Positions 25,111-34,493 of a DNA stretch of 64,000 nucleotides are shown piece after piece. The stretch spans positions 81,570-145,569 of the forward strand of contig CAZRKC010000003.1 in assembly GCA_964600665.1 (NCBI GenBank), given 5' to 3'. Numbering within the stretch: position 1 is the first letter of the stretch; each line of letters begins with the position of its first letter. The stretch is from CAZRKC01 sp964600665 (GTDB taxonomy: Bacteria > Bacillota > SLNR01). Both the position numbers and the translations under genes were made by a program. Under the pieces are notes generated by a model that did no database searches, was not told where the DNA came from, and saw nothing but the letters and a program-made list of their open reading frames with translations.

Positions 25111-25497
25111 GTGATTATAGGCCTCGGTACTGACATCATCGAAATTTCCCGAATTCAGGCTGCTGTCCAACAATATGGAGACCGGTTTCTGAATCGGATC
25201 TATACATCAAAAGAGCTCGCATACTGCCATGGTTTTAAAAACCCATATGCCCGCTTGGCGGTCCGCTTTGCTGCGAAAGAGGCTGTAATGAAAGCTATGG
25301 GCAGTGGTTTACGGGATATGCAGTGGCGGGAGGTTGAAATTTGCCGTGATCCAAGGGGAAAGCCGTATGTGATTCTGCATGGTGGCGCTCAATCCAAAGC
25401 TTCCAGTAAGTTGGTGCAAACCTTTCAGCTATCCATGAGCCATTGTCACGATTTTGCAATGGCGTGTTGCATTGCCATTGGAGATGGTGACCGATGA
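25111..25497 (+). CDS. acpS: Holo-[acyl-carrier-protein] synthase
   Basis: Transfers 4'-phosphopantetheine from CoA to acyl carrier protein. The 128-residue product has the family start IIGLGTDIIEISRI with the metal-ligand aspartate (D8), and the RFAAKEAVMKAMG motif carrying the second metal ligand. GTG 25111 is preceded by GGGAGGGG (25097-25104). Its stop overlaps the nnr start by four bases. The acpS-nnr-alr order is a familiar Bacillota cluster. Confidence 0.96.
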   Translation: MIIGLGTDIIEISRIQAAVQQYGDRFLNRIYTSKELAYCHGFKNPYARLAVRFAAKEAVMKAMGSGLRDMQWREVEICRDPRGKPYVILHGGAQSKASSKLVQTFQLSMSHCHDFAMACCIAIGDGDR

Positions 25498-27065
25498 ACA
25501 TATTCAACCGGGACCAGATCCGGAAAATTGAACAAACGGCATTGGAACGATATGGAGTGTCGAATGCCTTACTGATGGGGCGGGCAGGTGAAGCAGTCGC
25601 CCAGTTGGCTGTAGAGACGGTGGGTGGTGACCGTGGCAGCAATATTTGTGTGCTTTGCGGTACGGGTAATAATGGTGGTGACGGGTTTCTTGCAGCGCTT
25701 AATTTACATACGTTGGGGTACCCCGTCCACGTATTTCTGACGGGCGTTGAAGCACATATCACCGGTATCAATCGAGACGGGTATCAATCGCTGGCACGCA
25801 ACGGAATTCCCGTTTCCCAGCAATCCGAACCGGATTTTTCCCAAAGGCTGCATCGCGCATTGGCTGAATCGGATCTGGTGATCGATGCCATGGTTGGAAT
25901 CGGATTGACCGGACCTTTGCATCCACAGACTGCAGCCATCGTTCGCCTGGTCAATGCATCCGGGAAAAGGGTGTTATCGGTGGATATCCCCTCGGGAGTC
26001 GACTGCAATACCGGTGCGGTCGCTGATGCCATACAGGCATACCGGACGGTGGCCCTGATTGCATGTAACCCGGGGCATTTTCTCTACCCTGGTGCCGGTT
26101 ATTCAGGCTCATTGACCTTGTCACGCCTGGGTCTTCCCATGGCGTGCCTCGACCAGCATGAAAGCGGCGTCCACATCAGCACAACTCGCTTGGTTCAAAA
26201 CATGATTCGGCCCCGCAAACTGGATGGACATAAAGGGAATTACGGCCATCTCCTCGTGGTGGCAGGTTCACATTTCATGCCGGGGGCTGCTTGGTTGACA
26301 GCCAGGGGTGGAGTCAGGGTCGGTGCCGGTTTGACAACATTGGCCATGCCGGATGCATCCATGGCCCATATTCCCATGATACCGGAGATTATGACGCGCT
26401 GGTTGCCTGACGATGGCACAGGGTTGCTGACCATGTCCGCAGCTGAATCACTGGCGACTGATTTAGCACATCATTCTGCTGTGGTGATCGGCCCTGGAAT
26501 GACCGCTGACCCCCAAGTTGCGGCAGCGGTGAAAAAGCTGGTTCGCCATTCACCAATCCCTTTGGTGCTGGATGCAGACGGAATCAATGCGTTTTCAGGC
26601 CAAAAAGACAAACTGACTGCGCATGAGTCGCCGTTGATCCTGACTCCGCATCCCGGAGAAATGGCGAGATTAACTGGACAGTCTGTAACGGAAATTCTGT
26701 CAGACCGGATCCAGATCGCTCAAAATTGTGCGAAAGCGTGGGATGCCTGGATTGTTTTAAAGGGAGCCGGTACCGTCATTGCTGCCCCAAGGGGAGAGAT
26801 CTGGATCAACACCACCGGGAATCCGGGAATGGCGTCCGGAGGCACCGGTGACGTCCTGGCTGGGATGATCGGCGGACTCTTAGCCCAGGGATTTACCACC
26901 CAAGAAGCCGTGATTCTGGGGGTATACCTGCATGGTGCTGCCGGTGACTGGGTGGCTGTACAGCATGGGAGTATCGGGATGACAGCCAGTGAACTGGCTG
27001 ATGCGGTTCCAATCGCACGGAGGCTGATTCAGGAAGGGAAATGGCAGGAGTTACATGAAATCTGA
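25494..27065 (+). CDS. nnr: Bifunctional NAD(P)H-hydrate epimerase/ADP-dependent dehydratase
   Basis: Repairs hydrated NAD(P)H. The 523-residue protein has an N-terminal epimerase (NnrE/YjeF_N) domain, about residues 1-215, with the GTGNNGGDGFLAA motif and the IPSGVD motif, and a C-terminal ribokinase-like dehydratase (NnrD) domain, about 225-523, with DADGINAF, TPHPGEMARL and the ATP-site GGTGDVLAGMIGG near residue 445. ATG 25494 overlaps the acpS stop. The two-domain fusion is the usual bacterial form. Confidence 0.96.
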   Translation: MNIFNRDQIRKIEQTALERYGVSNALLMGRAGEAVAQLAVETVGGDRGSNICVLCGTGNNGGDGFLAALNLHTLGYPVHVFLTGVEAHITGINRDGYQSLARNGIPVSQQSEPDFSQRLHRALAESDLVIDAMVGIGLTGPLHPQTAAIVRLVNASGKRVLSVDIPSGVDCNTGAVADAIQAYRTVALIACNPGHFLYPGAGYSGSLTLSRLGLPMACLDQHESGVHISTTRLVQNMIRPRKLDGHKGNYGHLLVVAGSHFMPGAAWLTARGGVRVGAGLTTLAMPDASMAHIPMIPEIMTRWLPDDGTGLLTMSAAESLATDLAHHSAVVIGPGMTADPQVAAAVKKLVRHSPIPLVLDADGINAFSGQKDKLTAHESPLILTPHPGEMARLTGQSVTEILSDRIQIAQNCAKAWDAWIVLKGAGTVIAAPRGEIWINTTGNPGMASGGTGDVLAGMIGGLLAQGFTTQEAVILGVYLHGAAGDWVAVQHGSIGMTASELADAVPIARRLIQEGKWQELHEI

Positions 27066-27116
27066 TGAATATAACACAAGATAGGATTCTTTGAGTTCTC
27101 CAGGGAGGGATAGAGA

Positions 27117-28325
27117 ATGAGTGACTTATCATTATTAAGACCGGCATGGGTGGAAGTGGACCTGGATGCCGCTGCCCATAATTTCCGTGCACTGAAAAAA
27201 AAGGTGGATCCAAAAACGAAATTTATGGCGGTGGTTAAGGGGGATGCCTACGGGTGTTCATCGGCATTGCCTGCACAGTTGATGGTGGAATTGGGAGCAG
27301 ATTATCTGGCGGTTGCGATTCTGGATGAGGCATTGGAATTGCGGCGGGCAGGCATCACCGCTCCTATTTTGGTTCTGGGCTATACCCCTACTGCACAAGC
27401 CGGCTTACTGGTGGAACATGACATCACCCAGACAGTGTTTAACATGGACGCCATCGAAGCCATCTCTGAAGCAGCGGTCAGAAAAGGGAAGAATGCCAAG
27501 ATCCATATCAAGTTGGACACGGGGATGAATCGAGTCGGGCTTCCGGCTGATGAGGGTGTTGTGGAATTTATCAAGGCAGCCAAATCATTGACCGGCATCA
27601 TCGTAGAGGGGATATTTACTCATTTTGCTGTAGCCGAGATGGAAGAACCCGGTGATCGGGAATACACCATCCAACAATGTGGCGCCTTTCGGAACGTCAT
27701 TTTTATGTTGGAAGATGCCGGCATACACATTCCGCTGAAACACGCCGCCAACAGTGCAGGCATTCTGCATATGCCGGAATCTCATTATGATATGGTCCGT
27801 GCCGGCACTGCAATCTTTGGACTCACCGTGACGGATGAATATAATCGGGAACTGGGTATCAAACCGGTCATTTCACTGAAAGTAAAAATCGCGCACGTGA
27901 AAGAAATCCCGCCGAGTCAGACAATCAGCTATGGACGTACCTTCATCACCAAACGTACCTCCACCATCGTTACGTTACCCATTGGCTATGCGGACGGGTA
28001 CAGTCGGCTGTTTAGCAACAAAAGCCAGGTCCTGGTGGGGGGGAAACGGGTCCCACAAGTCGGACGGGTATGTATGGATCAGTGTATGGTGGATGTGACT
28101 GATTTAGAAACGAAACCGCAGGTGGGAGACACCGCTGTGTTAATTGGTCGGCAGGGGACTGAATCCATCACTGCTAAAGAATTATCGGCGCTCATGGGGC
28201 CGGATGCCTTTGATCTGGAAGTGATCACCCATCTGACCAAACGCCTCCCACGAGTGTATATTTGGCACGGGCGGCCCATTGCGATTTACGATATGGCTGG
28301 TTTGGATCATCTTGATAGTCATTAA
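27117..28325 (+). CDS. alr: Alanine racemase
   Basis: PLP enzyme interconverting L- and D-alanine for peptidoglycan and, here, possibly for D-alanine catabolism. The 402-residue protein has the PLP lysine in VVKGDAYG (K41; the usual form is KANAYGHG, so the two residues after lysine and the glycine-histidine pair differ), the GMNRVG motif in the barrel and the catalytic tyrosine region ISYGRTF in the C-terminal domain. ATG 27117 follows AGGGAGGGAT. It lies 51 bases after nnr. The altered PLP-loop sequence is unusual but keeps the lysine and tyrosine, so function is expected. Confidence 0.94.
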   Translation: MSDLSLLRPAWVEVDLDAAAHNFRALKKKVDPKTKFMAVVKGDAYGCSSALPAQLMVELGADYLAVAILDEALELRRAGITAPILVLGYTPTAQAGLLVEHDITQTVFNMDAIEAISEAAVRKGKNAKIHIKLDTGMNRVGLPADEGVVEFIKAAKSLTGIIVEGIFTHFAVAEMEEPGDREYTIQQCGAFRNVIFMLEDAGIHIPLKHAANSAGILHMPESHYDMVRAGTAIFGLTVTDEYNRELGIKPVISLKVKIAHVKEIPPSQTISYGRTFITKRTSTIVTLPIGYADGYSRLFSNKSQVLVGGKRVPQVGRVCMDQCMVDVTDLETKPQVGDTAVLIGRQGTESITAKELSALMGPDAFDLEVITHLTKRLPRVYIWHGRPIAIYDMAGLDHLDSH

Positions 28326-28445
28326 GGTGTGAGGGCAGGAATATTCCGATGGAAAGTGAATATAGAATGAATATGGTGAAAAATCGTCAAATATTCCAAT
28401 TGTGGCTGATTATAGCGAATAATGTATATTTATGCTCAATCGGAC

Positions 28446-28459
28446 CGGCTCGTGAGCCG
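28446..28459. promoter_or_regulatory. Short palindrome in the leader of the methylmalonyl-CoA operon
   Basis: CGGCTC-GT-GAGCCG, 6-bp arms with a 2-base spacer, about 65 bases before the mutase start. A possible -10 (TATATT, 28425-28430) lies upstream without a good -35, so the dyad would fall near the transcription start. It may be an operator; I found no cobalamin-riboswitch core in the 198-base interval. Confidence 0.4.
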
Positions 28460-28523
28460 AGATTTGCTGGACAACCAGATTATGCACGATTGCCCACTTT
28501 GGTATGACAGGAGGTAGGATTCG

Positions 28524-30203
28524 GTGTTTGACAAAGAGAAGATGGAAAAAATCAAAGCAGAGAATCAAAACTGGGAAGAGAAAAAACTCAGTAAGGTCCT
28601 CGGGCGATTTCCCGAGCGTAAACAGGCATTCCAGACCGTGTCTGAACTGGAAGTAAAAAGATTGTATACCCCTGAAGATGTGGAAGCGACCGATTATTTG
28701 GAGGACCTGGGATATCCCGGCGAGTATCCGTTTACCCGGGGTGTACAACCCACCATGTACCGGGGCCGCTTGTGGACCATGCGTCAATATGCGGGATTTG
28801 CATCTGCAGAAGAATCCAACAGTCGCTACAAGTATTTGTTGCAGCAGGGCCAAACCGGTTTGAGTGTGGCCTTTGACCTTCCCACCCAGATCGGATACGA
28901 TTCTGATCATCCCATGTCTGAAGGTGAAGTCGGAAAAGTTGGGGTTGCCATTGACTCCCTGGCAGACATGGAAATCCTTTTTGGGGGGATTCCCCTGGAT
29001 AAGGTCAGCACGTCCATGACAATCAACGCCCCGGCTGCGATCCTGCTGGCGATGTATATGGCCGTTGCCGAGAAGCAAGGTGTTAGTGCGGATAAGCTCT
29101 CCGGGACGATCCAGAATGACATCTTGAAAGAGTATGCCGCGCGGGGCACCTATATTTACCCGCCCAAACCTTCAATGCGGCTGATCACTGATATTTTTGC
29201 CTACTGTTCTGACAAACTGCCTGACTGGAACACCATCAGCATCAGTGGTTACCATATCCGGGAAGCGGGCTCGACGGCGGTACAGGAAGTAGCCTTTACC
29301 TTAGCCAATGGAATCGCCTATGTTCAAGCGGCCATCGATGCTGGATTGGATGTGGATGTGTTTGCTCCCCGATTGTCTTTCTTCTTCAACTCGCATTTGG
29401 ATTTGCTGGAAGAGGTCGCAAAATTCCGGGCAGCCCGACGGCTTTGGGCACGAATCATGAAAGAACGGTTCGGCGCAGCAAATCCCAAATCATGGATGCT
29501 TCGATTCCATACACAGACTGCCGGATCCACATTGACAGCACAGCAACCCGACAATAACATCGTGCGGGTCGCGATGCAGGCCATGGCTGCCGTATTGGGG
29601 GGAACCCAGTCTCTGCACACAAATTCACGGGATGAGGCGTTGGCGCTGCCCACTGAAGCATCGGTTCAGATTGCGTTGCGCACGCAGCAGATCATCGCAG
29701 AAGAGAGTGGGTTGGCTGAGACCATCGATCCTCTGGCCGGTTCATATTATGTTGAGAACCTGACCAATCGCATTGAACAGGAAGCCAGCGATTATATCGA
29801 ACGTATCGATAAACTCGGTGGTGCGCCGATTGCTATAGAAAAAGGATTCATTCAAAAAGAGATCCAGGAAAGTGCATACCGCTACCAGCGCAGCATTGAA
29901 GATGGTCAGCGGATCGTCGTAGGTGTGAATAAATATCAAATTAAAGAATCACCTCCCAAAGGGTTACTGACGGTGGATCCTGCGGTGGGAGAACTTCAGA
30001 CCCGGAAACTTGCGCAACTGAAAGAAGCCCGAGACAACAGCGAAGTCGCTATGGCGCTTGAAGCGCTGAAAGTCACTGCTCAAGGGACCGATAATCTGAT
30101 GCCCGCCATCCTTCGCTGTGTGAAAGCATATGCGACACTGGGAGAAATGAGCGATGTCCTCAGGGGTGTTTTTGGTGAGTATGAACAGTCAGTGATATTT
30201 TAG
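28524..30203 (+). CDS. Methylmalonyl-CoA mutase, large catalytic subunit
   Basis: Catalytic TIM-barrel chain (559 residues) of the B12-dependent enzyme interconverting succinyl-CoA and methylmalonyl-CoA. Typical sequence marks are YPFTRGVQPTMYRGR near residue 75, RQYAGFASAEESN, FDLPTQIGYDSDH and the RFHTQTAGSTLTAQQP segment near residue 330. It lacks the cobalamin-binding domain, which is encoded by the next gene, so this is the two-chain form seen in many anaerobes and archaea. Start is GTG 28524 after AGGAGG (28509-28515). First gene of an eight-gene operon that ends in the Na+ pump subunits. Confidence 0.95.
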   Translation: MFDKEKMEKIKAENQNWEEKKLSKVLGRFPERKQAFQTVSELEVKRLYTPEDVEATDYLEDLGYPGEYPFTRGVQPTMYRGRLWTMRQYAGFASAEESNSRYKYLLQQGQTGLSVAFDLPTQIGYDSDHPMSEGEVGKVGVAIDSLADMEILFGGIPLDKVSTSMTINAPAAILLAMYMAVAEKQGVSADKLSGTIQNDILKEYAARGTYIYPPKPSMRLITDIFAYCSDKLPDWNTISISGYHIREAGSTAVQEVAFTLANGIAYVQAAIDAGLDVDVFAPRLSFFFNSHLDLLEEVAKFRAARRLWARIMKERFGAANPKSWMLRFHTQTAGSTLTAQQPDNNIVRVAMQAMAAVLGGTQSLHTNSRDEALALPTEASVQIALRTQQIIAEESGLAETIDPLAGSYYVENLTNRIEQEASDYIERIDKLGGAPIAIEKGFIQKEIQESAYRYQRSIEDGQRIVVGVNKYQIKESPPKGLLTVDPAVGELQTRKLAQLKEARDNSEVAMALEALKVTAQGTDNLMPAILRCVKAYATLGEMSDVLRGVFGEYEQSVIF

Positions 30204-30224
30204 GATCGGATGGGAGGTCTTGTG

Positions 30225-30623
30225 ATGAATACAGACAAACATATCCGGGTCTTAGTTGCAAAGCCCGGATTGGACGGCCATGACCGCGGGGCCAAGGTGA
30301 TTGCCCGTGCGTTGCGGGATGCTGGAATGGAAGTCATCTATACCGGGTTGCGGCAAACACCCGAGCAGATCGTCCAGGCAGCTTTGCAGGAAGATGCAGA
30401 TGTGATTGCAGTGAGTATATTATCTGGTGCACACCTGCATCTGTTGCCCCGGATTGTCAAACTCGCCCGGGAATTGAAACTGGATGATGTTTTGATCATC
30501 AGCGGTGGCGTTATCCCCCAAGATGACATCCCGACTCTCAAAGAGGCAGGGGTCGCAGCTGTTTTTACACCCGGTGCATCCACCAAAGATATTGTCGCGT
30601 TTATCCAGGCCCACGTGCGTTAA
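30225..30623 (+). CDS. Methylmalonyl-CoA mutase, cobalamin-binding small subunit
   Basis: A 132-residue B12-binding domain with the cobalamin lower-ligand motif DGHDRG (residues 16-21), the SILSGAH loop and the SGGVIPQDD loop. It supplies the cofactor to the large subunit encoded just upstream. ATG 30225 follows GGGAGG (30212-30217); an earlier in-frame start at 30210 overlaps that site and is rejected. Confidence 0.96.
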   Translation: MNTDKHIRVLVAKPGLDGHDRGAKVIARALRDAGMEVIYTGLRQTPEQIVQAALQEDADVIAVSILSGAHLHLLPRIVKLARELKLDDVLIISGGVIPQDDIPTLKEAGVAAVFTPGASTKDIVAFIQAHVR

Positions 30624-30649
30624 TGTTTCCAGGAAGATGGTGAGGTAGA

Positions 30650-31588
30650 TTGTCCTTTGCTGATATGATTTTAAAAGGTGACCGTCTATCCTTGGCACGC
30701 ATGATCACCTTGGTTGAAAACGGATCTGAACGTGCCCGGGATGACATCATCTGTCTACACCCGTATACCGGACATGCAAAAATCATCGGGGTCACCGGTC
30801 CTCCCGGAGCAGGAAAAAGCACATTGACCGGGAAAATGGTCAAACTGTTCCGCCAGGCTGGCAAGACAGTGGCAGTGGTTGCTGTCGATCCCACCAGCCC
30901 TTTCACAGGTGGTGCATTATTGGGAGACCGGCTTCGCATGACGGAACTCAGTACGGATCCGGGTGTCTTTATCCGCAGTATGAGCACCCGGGGGAGTTTG
31001 GGCGGGTTAGCTGCCACCACAGCGGATGTCTTGCGGATCATCGATGCAGCGGGTTATGACATCATCATTGTGGAAACAGTTGGTGTCGGTCAGGCAGAGG
31101 TTGATATCATGGAAATTGCCGATACTGTATTGGTGATCACAGTTCCCGGTCTGGGGGATGATATCCAGATCAACAAGGCGGGTATCATGGAGATCGGCGA
31201 TGTTTTCGTGGTGAACAAAGCGGATCGGGATGGTGCGGATCAAGTTGCCACTGCTCTGGAAATGATGCTGGACCTCAACCCCGAAGGAGGCGATTGGCGA
31301 CCTCCCATCATCAAGGTCGTATCCACAGCAGGCAAAGGTGTGGATGAGGTGGTTTCAGCTGTCAACCGGCATTTTGCTTATGTCGAGGAATCCGGACTCT
31401 TGGTGACCAAGAAGAAAAAGCGGATGCGGCGGGAGATCATCCGATTGCTGGAACGGCATTTTTATCAGACCGTTGTGGCACCGGCTGATCAGGTGGGTTT
31501 ACTGGATGCGTGTGCGCAGCAAGTGATGGAAAAAACCATGGACCCTTTCACTGCGGTCCAGCGGATCATCCATCTGCACAATAGATAA
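30650..31588 (+). CDS. meaB: MeaB-type GTPase chaperone of methylmalonyl-CoA mutase
   Basis: G3E-family GTPase (312 residues) that gates cobalamin loading and protects the mutase. Walker A is GPPGAGKST near residue 49, followed by a DPTSPFTGGALLGDR switch, the ETVGVGQAEVDI Walker B region and the NKADRDG guanine specificity motif. TTG 30650 is the start, with GGTGAGG just upstream. Its position between mutase and epimerase genes fits the chaperone role. Confidence 0.95.
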   Translation: MSFADMILKGDRLSLARMITLVENGSERARDDIICLHPYTGHAKIIGVTGPPGAGKSTLTGKMVKLFRQAGKTVAVVAVDPTSPFTGGALLGDRLRMTELSTDPGVFIRSMSTRGSLGGLAATTADVLRIIDAAGYDIIIVETVGVGQAEVDIMEIADTVLVITVPGLGDDIQINKAGIMEIGDVFVVNKADRDGADQVATALEMMLDLNPEGGDWRPPIIKVVSTAGKGVDEVVSAVNRHFAYVEESGLLVTKKKKRMRREIIRLLERHFYQTVVAPADQVGLLDACAQQVMEKTMDPFTAVQRIIHLHNR

Positions 31589-31610
31589 TTTTAGATGAGG
31601 AGGCGAGGAT

Positions 31611-32021
31611 ATGTTTGGGAAAATCAGTCATCTGGGCATTGCCGTCAAAAGCATTGAAGAATCTGTAAAATTGTACACGGATGTGTTCGGGTTGGAATTG
31701 GTGGGGATCGAGGAAGTGCCGGAACAAAAAGTGCGGGTCGCATTTTTGCCGGTGGGGGAAAGCCGGATCGAACTGCTTGAAGCGACTGAACCGGACAGCC
31801 CTGTGGCAAAATTTATTGAAGCAAAAGGGGAGGGTATCCAGCACATCGCATTTCAGGTGGAGGATGTTGAAAAATCCATCGCAGCAGCCAAAGAACTGGG
31901 CTTGCGGGTCATTGACGAAAAACCTCGAAAAGGGGCTGGTGGAGCCAGTATCGCCTTCCTCCATCCCAAAAGCACCTATGGTGTCCTGATTGAACTGTGC
32001 CAGCATAACGACGACCATTGA
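31611..32021 (+). CDS. mce: Methylmalonyl-CoA epimerase
   Basis: Interconverts (R)- and (S)-methylmalonyl-CoA, needed because mutase and decarboxylase use opposite epimers. The 136-residue vicinal-oxygen-chelate protein has the metal histidine in ISHLGIAVK, ERI-type central strands (ESRIELLE) with the second ligands, GIQHIAFQV and a C-terminal GVLIELCQ glutamate. ATG 31611 follows GAGGAGGCGAGG. Confidence 0.96.
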   Translation: MFGKISHLGIAVKSIEESVKLYTDVFGLELVGIEEVPEQKVRVAFLPVGESRIELLEATEPDSPVAKFIEAKGEGIQHIAFQVEDVEKSIAAAKELGLRVIDEKPRKGAGGASIAFLHPKSTYGVLIELCQHNDDH

Positions 32022-32052
32022 CTGCCCATAAACACTGCAGGGAGGTATAAAG

Positions 32053-33606
32053 ATGTCAGCAGATCTAGAAAGTAAAGTTGCAGAGATGAATACGGAAAAA
32101 GATCGAATCAAAGCCGGTGGGGGAGAGAAAAGAATCCAAAAGCAGCATGAGTCGGGTAAGATGACTGCCCGGGAGCGGATAGACGCGTTTGTGGATGAAG
32201 GCAGTTTTGTAGAAGTGGATATGTTTGTCAAGCATCGCAGCAACAATTTCGGTATGGATAAAGTGGATGCTCCGGGTGAAGGTGTTGTGGTGGGGTATGG
32301 CACCGTCGACGGGCGTCAAGTGTGCCTGTCTGCTCAGGATTTCACGGTAATCGGAGGGTCCCTGGGTGAAATGCATGCAGCGAAAATCTGCAAAGTCATG
32401 GATCTGGCCAGCAAGATCGGTGCACCATTCATCTGCCTCAACGATTCCGGCGGAGCCCGGATTCAAGAAGGGGTTGATGCCCTGAAAGGATATGGTGAAA
32501 TTTTCTATCGCAATACCATATTCTCAGGCGTGATCCCTCAGATTTCGGTCATACTGGGACCTTGTGCCGGAGGTGCGGTCTACTCACCTGCCTTGACAGA
32601 CTTTGTTTTTATGGCGCAAGGTGCGAATATGTTTATCACAGGGCCGGAAGTGATCAAGACCGTTACGGGTGAAAATGTGTCCTTTGAAGAACTGGGCGGC
32701 GCGATCACTCACAATCAGATCAGCGGTGTCGCTCATTTTGTGGCGCAGAATGAATTGGAATGCTTGGCCAGCGTCAAGAAATTGTTGAGCTATTTGCCCA
32801 GCAACAATCTGGACGAGGCTCCGGTTTTTGCCACTGAGGATGATCCGAATCGGATGGATGAGGGTCTTAAAGATCTGATCCCGTTGAATCCGAACAAGCC
32901 GTATGATGTTCGGGACATCTTGATCAGTGTTTTTGATGATCGGGAGTTCTTTGAAGTGCAACCGCTATATGCACAGAATATTGTGATCGGGTTTGGCCGT
33001 CTCAATGGCCGTTCAGTGGGCGCAATCGCCAATCAACCGAAGGTCATGGCTGGATGCCTGGACATTAATGCTTCCGACAAAGCCGCCCGGTTTATCCGAT
33101 TTTGCGATGCGTTTAATATTCCCTTGCTGACCTTGTCCGATGTACCCGGCTATCTACCTGGAGTCGGACAGGAACATGGCGGTGTGATTCGCCATGGTGC
33201 AAAACTCCTCTACGCATATTCCGAGGCCACTGTACCCAAGATGACGGTCATCGTGCGCAAGGCCTATGGGGGTGCCTACATTGCCATGTGCAGCCGTCAC
33301 CTGGGTGCTGACATGGTCTTTGCCTTGCCGACAGCAGAAATTGCGGTCATGGGCCCATCTGGTGCAGCCAACATCATCTTCCGTAAAGAGATTGCAGATG
33401 CACCCAATCCGGATGAAGTCCGGCAGCAAAAGATCGAGGAATTCCGTGATCGGTTTGCAAATCCATATGTTGCAGCCGCCCGGGGATTTGTGGATGATGT
33501 CATCGATCCGGCTGAAATGCGGCCGCGCTTGATCAGCACCTTAGAAATGCTGGTGAATAAACGAGAATCCCGTCCTGGCAAGAAACACGGTAATGTGCCT
33601 GTATAA
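32053..33606 (+). CDS. mmdA: Methylmalonyl-CoA decarboxylase, carboxyltransferase subunit alpha
   Basis: Carboxyltransferase chain (517 residues) that moves CO2 from methylmalonyl-CoA to biotin, releasing propionyl-CoA. Two crotonase-fold halves are visible with the acyl-CoA loops NDSGGARIQEG near residue 135 and GPCAGGAVYSPALTDF near residue 170 in the first half, and VPGYLPGVGQE and YGGAYIAM in the second. ATG 32053 follows AGGGAGGT. The neighbouring Na+-pump subunits make decarboxylase the better call than propionyl-CoA carboxylase; no biotin carboxylase gene is present here. Confidence 0.95.
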   Translation: MSADLESKVAEMNTEKDRIKAGGGEKRIQKQHESGKMTARERIDAFVDEGSFVEVDMFVKHRSNNFGMDKVDAPGEGVVVGYGTVDGRQVCLSAQDFTVIGGSLGEMHAAKICKVMDLASKIGAPFICLNDSGGARIQEGVDALKGYGEIFYRNTIFSGVIPQISVILGPCAGGAVYSPALTDFVFMAQGANMFITGPEVIKTVTGENVSFEELGGAITHNQISGVAHFVAQNELECLASVKKLLSYLPSNNLDEAPVFATEDDPNRMDEGLKDLIPLNPNKPYDVRDILISVFDDREFFEVQPLYAQNIVIGFGRLNGRSVGAIANQPKVMAGCLDINASDKAARFIRFCDAFNIPLLTLSDVPGYLPGVGQEHGGVIRHGAKLLYAYSEATVPKMTVIVRKAYGGAYIAMCSRHLGADMVFALPTAEIAVMGPSGAANIIFRKEIADAPNPDEVRQQKIEEFRDRFANPYVAAARGFVDDVIDPAEMRPRLISTLEMLVNKRESRPGKKHGNVPV

Positions 33607-33625
33607 CAATGTGAGGTGAAATGAT

Positions 33626-33994
33626 TTGTTGACTTTTGGTGATGAACTGATATTGGGATTGCAAACAACGGTGGTTGGTATGGGTGTGGTATTTTTGACG
33701 CTGTTCGCTTTGTCATTGATACTGGAAGGTTTCCGGAAAATGTTCTACGAAAAACGGTCTGAACAAGCAGTTGCAGACTTAGAAACAGTTTCGGAGACTC
33801 CAGGACCTGGTGCAACCATTCCGCAAGCTGGAGAACTGGTAGCGGTGATATCTGCGGCCATTGCCGCGAGTCTGGGAACGACTGTCAGCCAGTTCCGAGT
33901 AGTGGGGATTCGCGAAGGACTGGGGAAAAGCAGTGGCTGGAAAACCGCTGGGCGGACGGAACTGATCGAAAAACGCCAGGAGTATTACGAATAA
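33626..33994 (+). CDS. mmdD: Methylmalonyl-CoA decarboxylase, small membrane subunit (OadG-like delta)
   Basis: A 122-residue protein with one N-terminal membrane helix (about residues 12-32), a charged linker and a C-terminal part. This layout is that of OadG/MmdD subunits, which hold the pump complex together. The start is TTG 33626 after GAGGTGA. The last third (ELVAVISAAIAASLG and following) resembles the conserved OadG tail found in many clostridial versions. Assignment relies partly on position between mmdA and mmdC. Confidence 0.87.
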   Translation: MLTFGDELILGLQTTVVGMGVVFLTLFALSLILEGFRKMFYEKRSEQAVADLETVSETPGPGATIPQAGELVAVISAAIAASLGTTVSQFRVVGIREGLGKSSGWKTAGRTELIEKRQEYYE

Positions 33995-34034
33995 AATGAT
34001 AGTTGATATCTATCTTGAAAGGAGCTTTTAGCGA

Positions 34035-34439
34035 ATGAAAAAATTTAATGTCACGGTGAACGGCACCATTTATGAAGTGTTCGTGGAAGAAGTCAAAGAT
34101 GGGGGTGTCGCACCCGTAAAAGTGGAGGCTTCCAAACCAGCACCGGCTCTAGCACCTGCACCCGCACCTCAAAAAGCAGCACCCGCACCCGCAGCGCCCA
34201 AGCCGACTGCTCCCCCAGCAGGGGGTTCCGGCTCTGTCACTGCGCCGATGCCGGGGACGATCCTCAGTGTAAAAGTACAGTCTGGCGATTCGGTGACAGC
34301 CGGGCAGGTGTTGCTGATTTTGGAAGCGATGAAAATGGAGAACGAAATCACAGCGCCCAAAGCAGGTATCGTCAAATCCTTGCATATCAGTGTAGGTGCG
34401 TCGGTGGGCGCCGGCGATGTGATGGTCGTCATTGAATAG
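34035..34439 (+). CDS. mmdC: Methylmalonyl-CoA decarboxylase, biotin carrier subunit gamma
   Basis: Biotin carboxyl carrier protein of 134 residues. An N-terminal segment of about 32 residues is joined by a Pro/Ala-rich flexible linker (residues 34-63) to a biotinyl domain with the attachment lysine K100 in LEAMKMENEI. ATG 34035 follows AAAGGAG. The linker lets biotin shuttle between MmdA and the membrane pump MmdB. Confidence 0.96.
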   Translation: MKKFNVTVNGTIYEVFVEEVKDGGVAPVKVEASKPAPALAPAPAPQKAAPAPAAPKPTAPPAGGSGSVTAPMPGTILSVKVQSGDSVTAGQVLLILEAMKMENEITAPKAGIVKSLHISVGASVGAGDVMVVIE

Positions 34440-34493
34440 ATGATCCACTTTCTTCGTTTGGCGATGATGATGAAAGCAAAGGAGGAATAGTGG

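Noticed and set aside
28326..28523. Cobalamin riboswitch before the B12-dependent mutase operon
   Set aside because: The interval is under 200 bases and I find no B12-box core or the expected multi-stem layout; only a short palindrome is present.
32053..33606. Propionyl-CoA or acetyl-CoA carboxylase carboxyltransferase
   Set aside because: No biotin carboxylase gene accompanies it, and Na+-pump subunits MmdB and MmdD follow directly, which marks the decarboxylase form.
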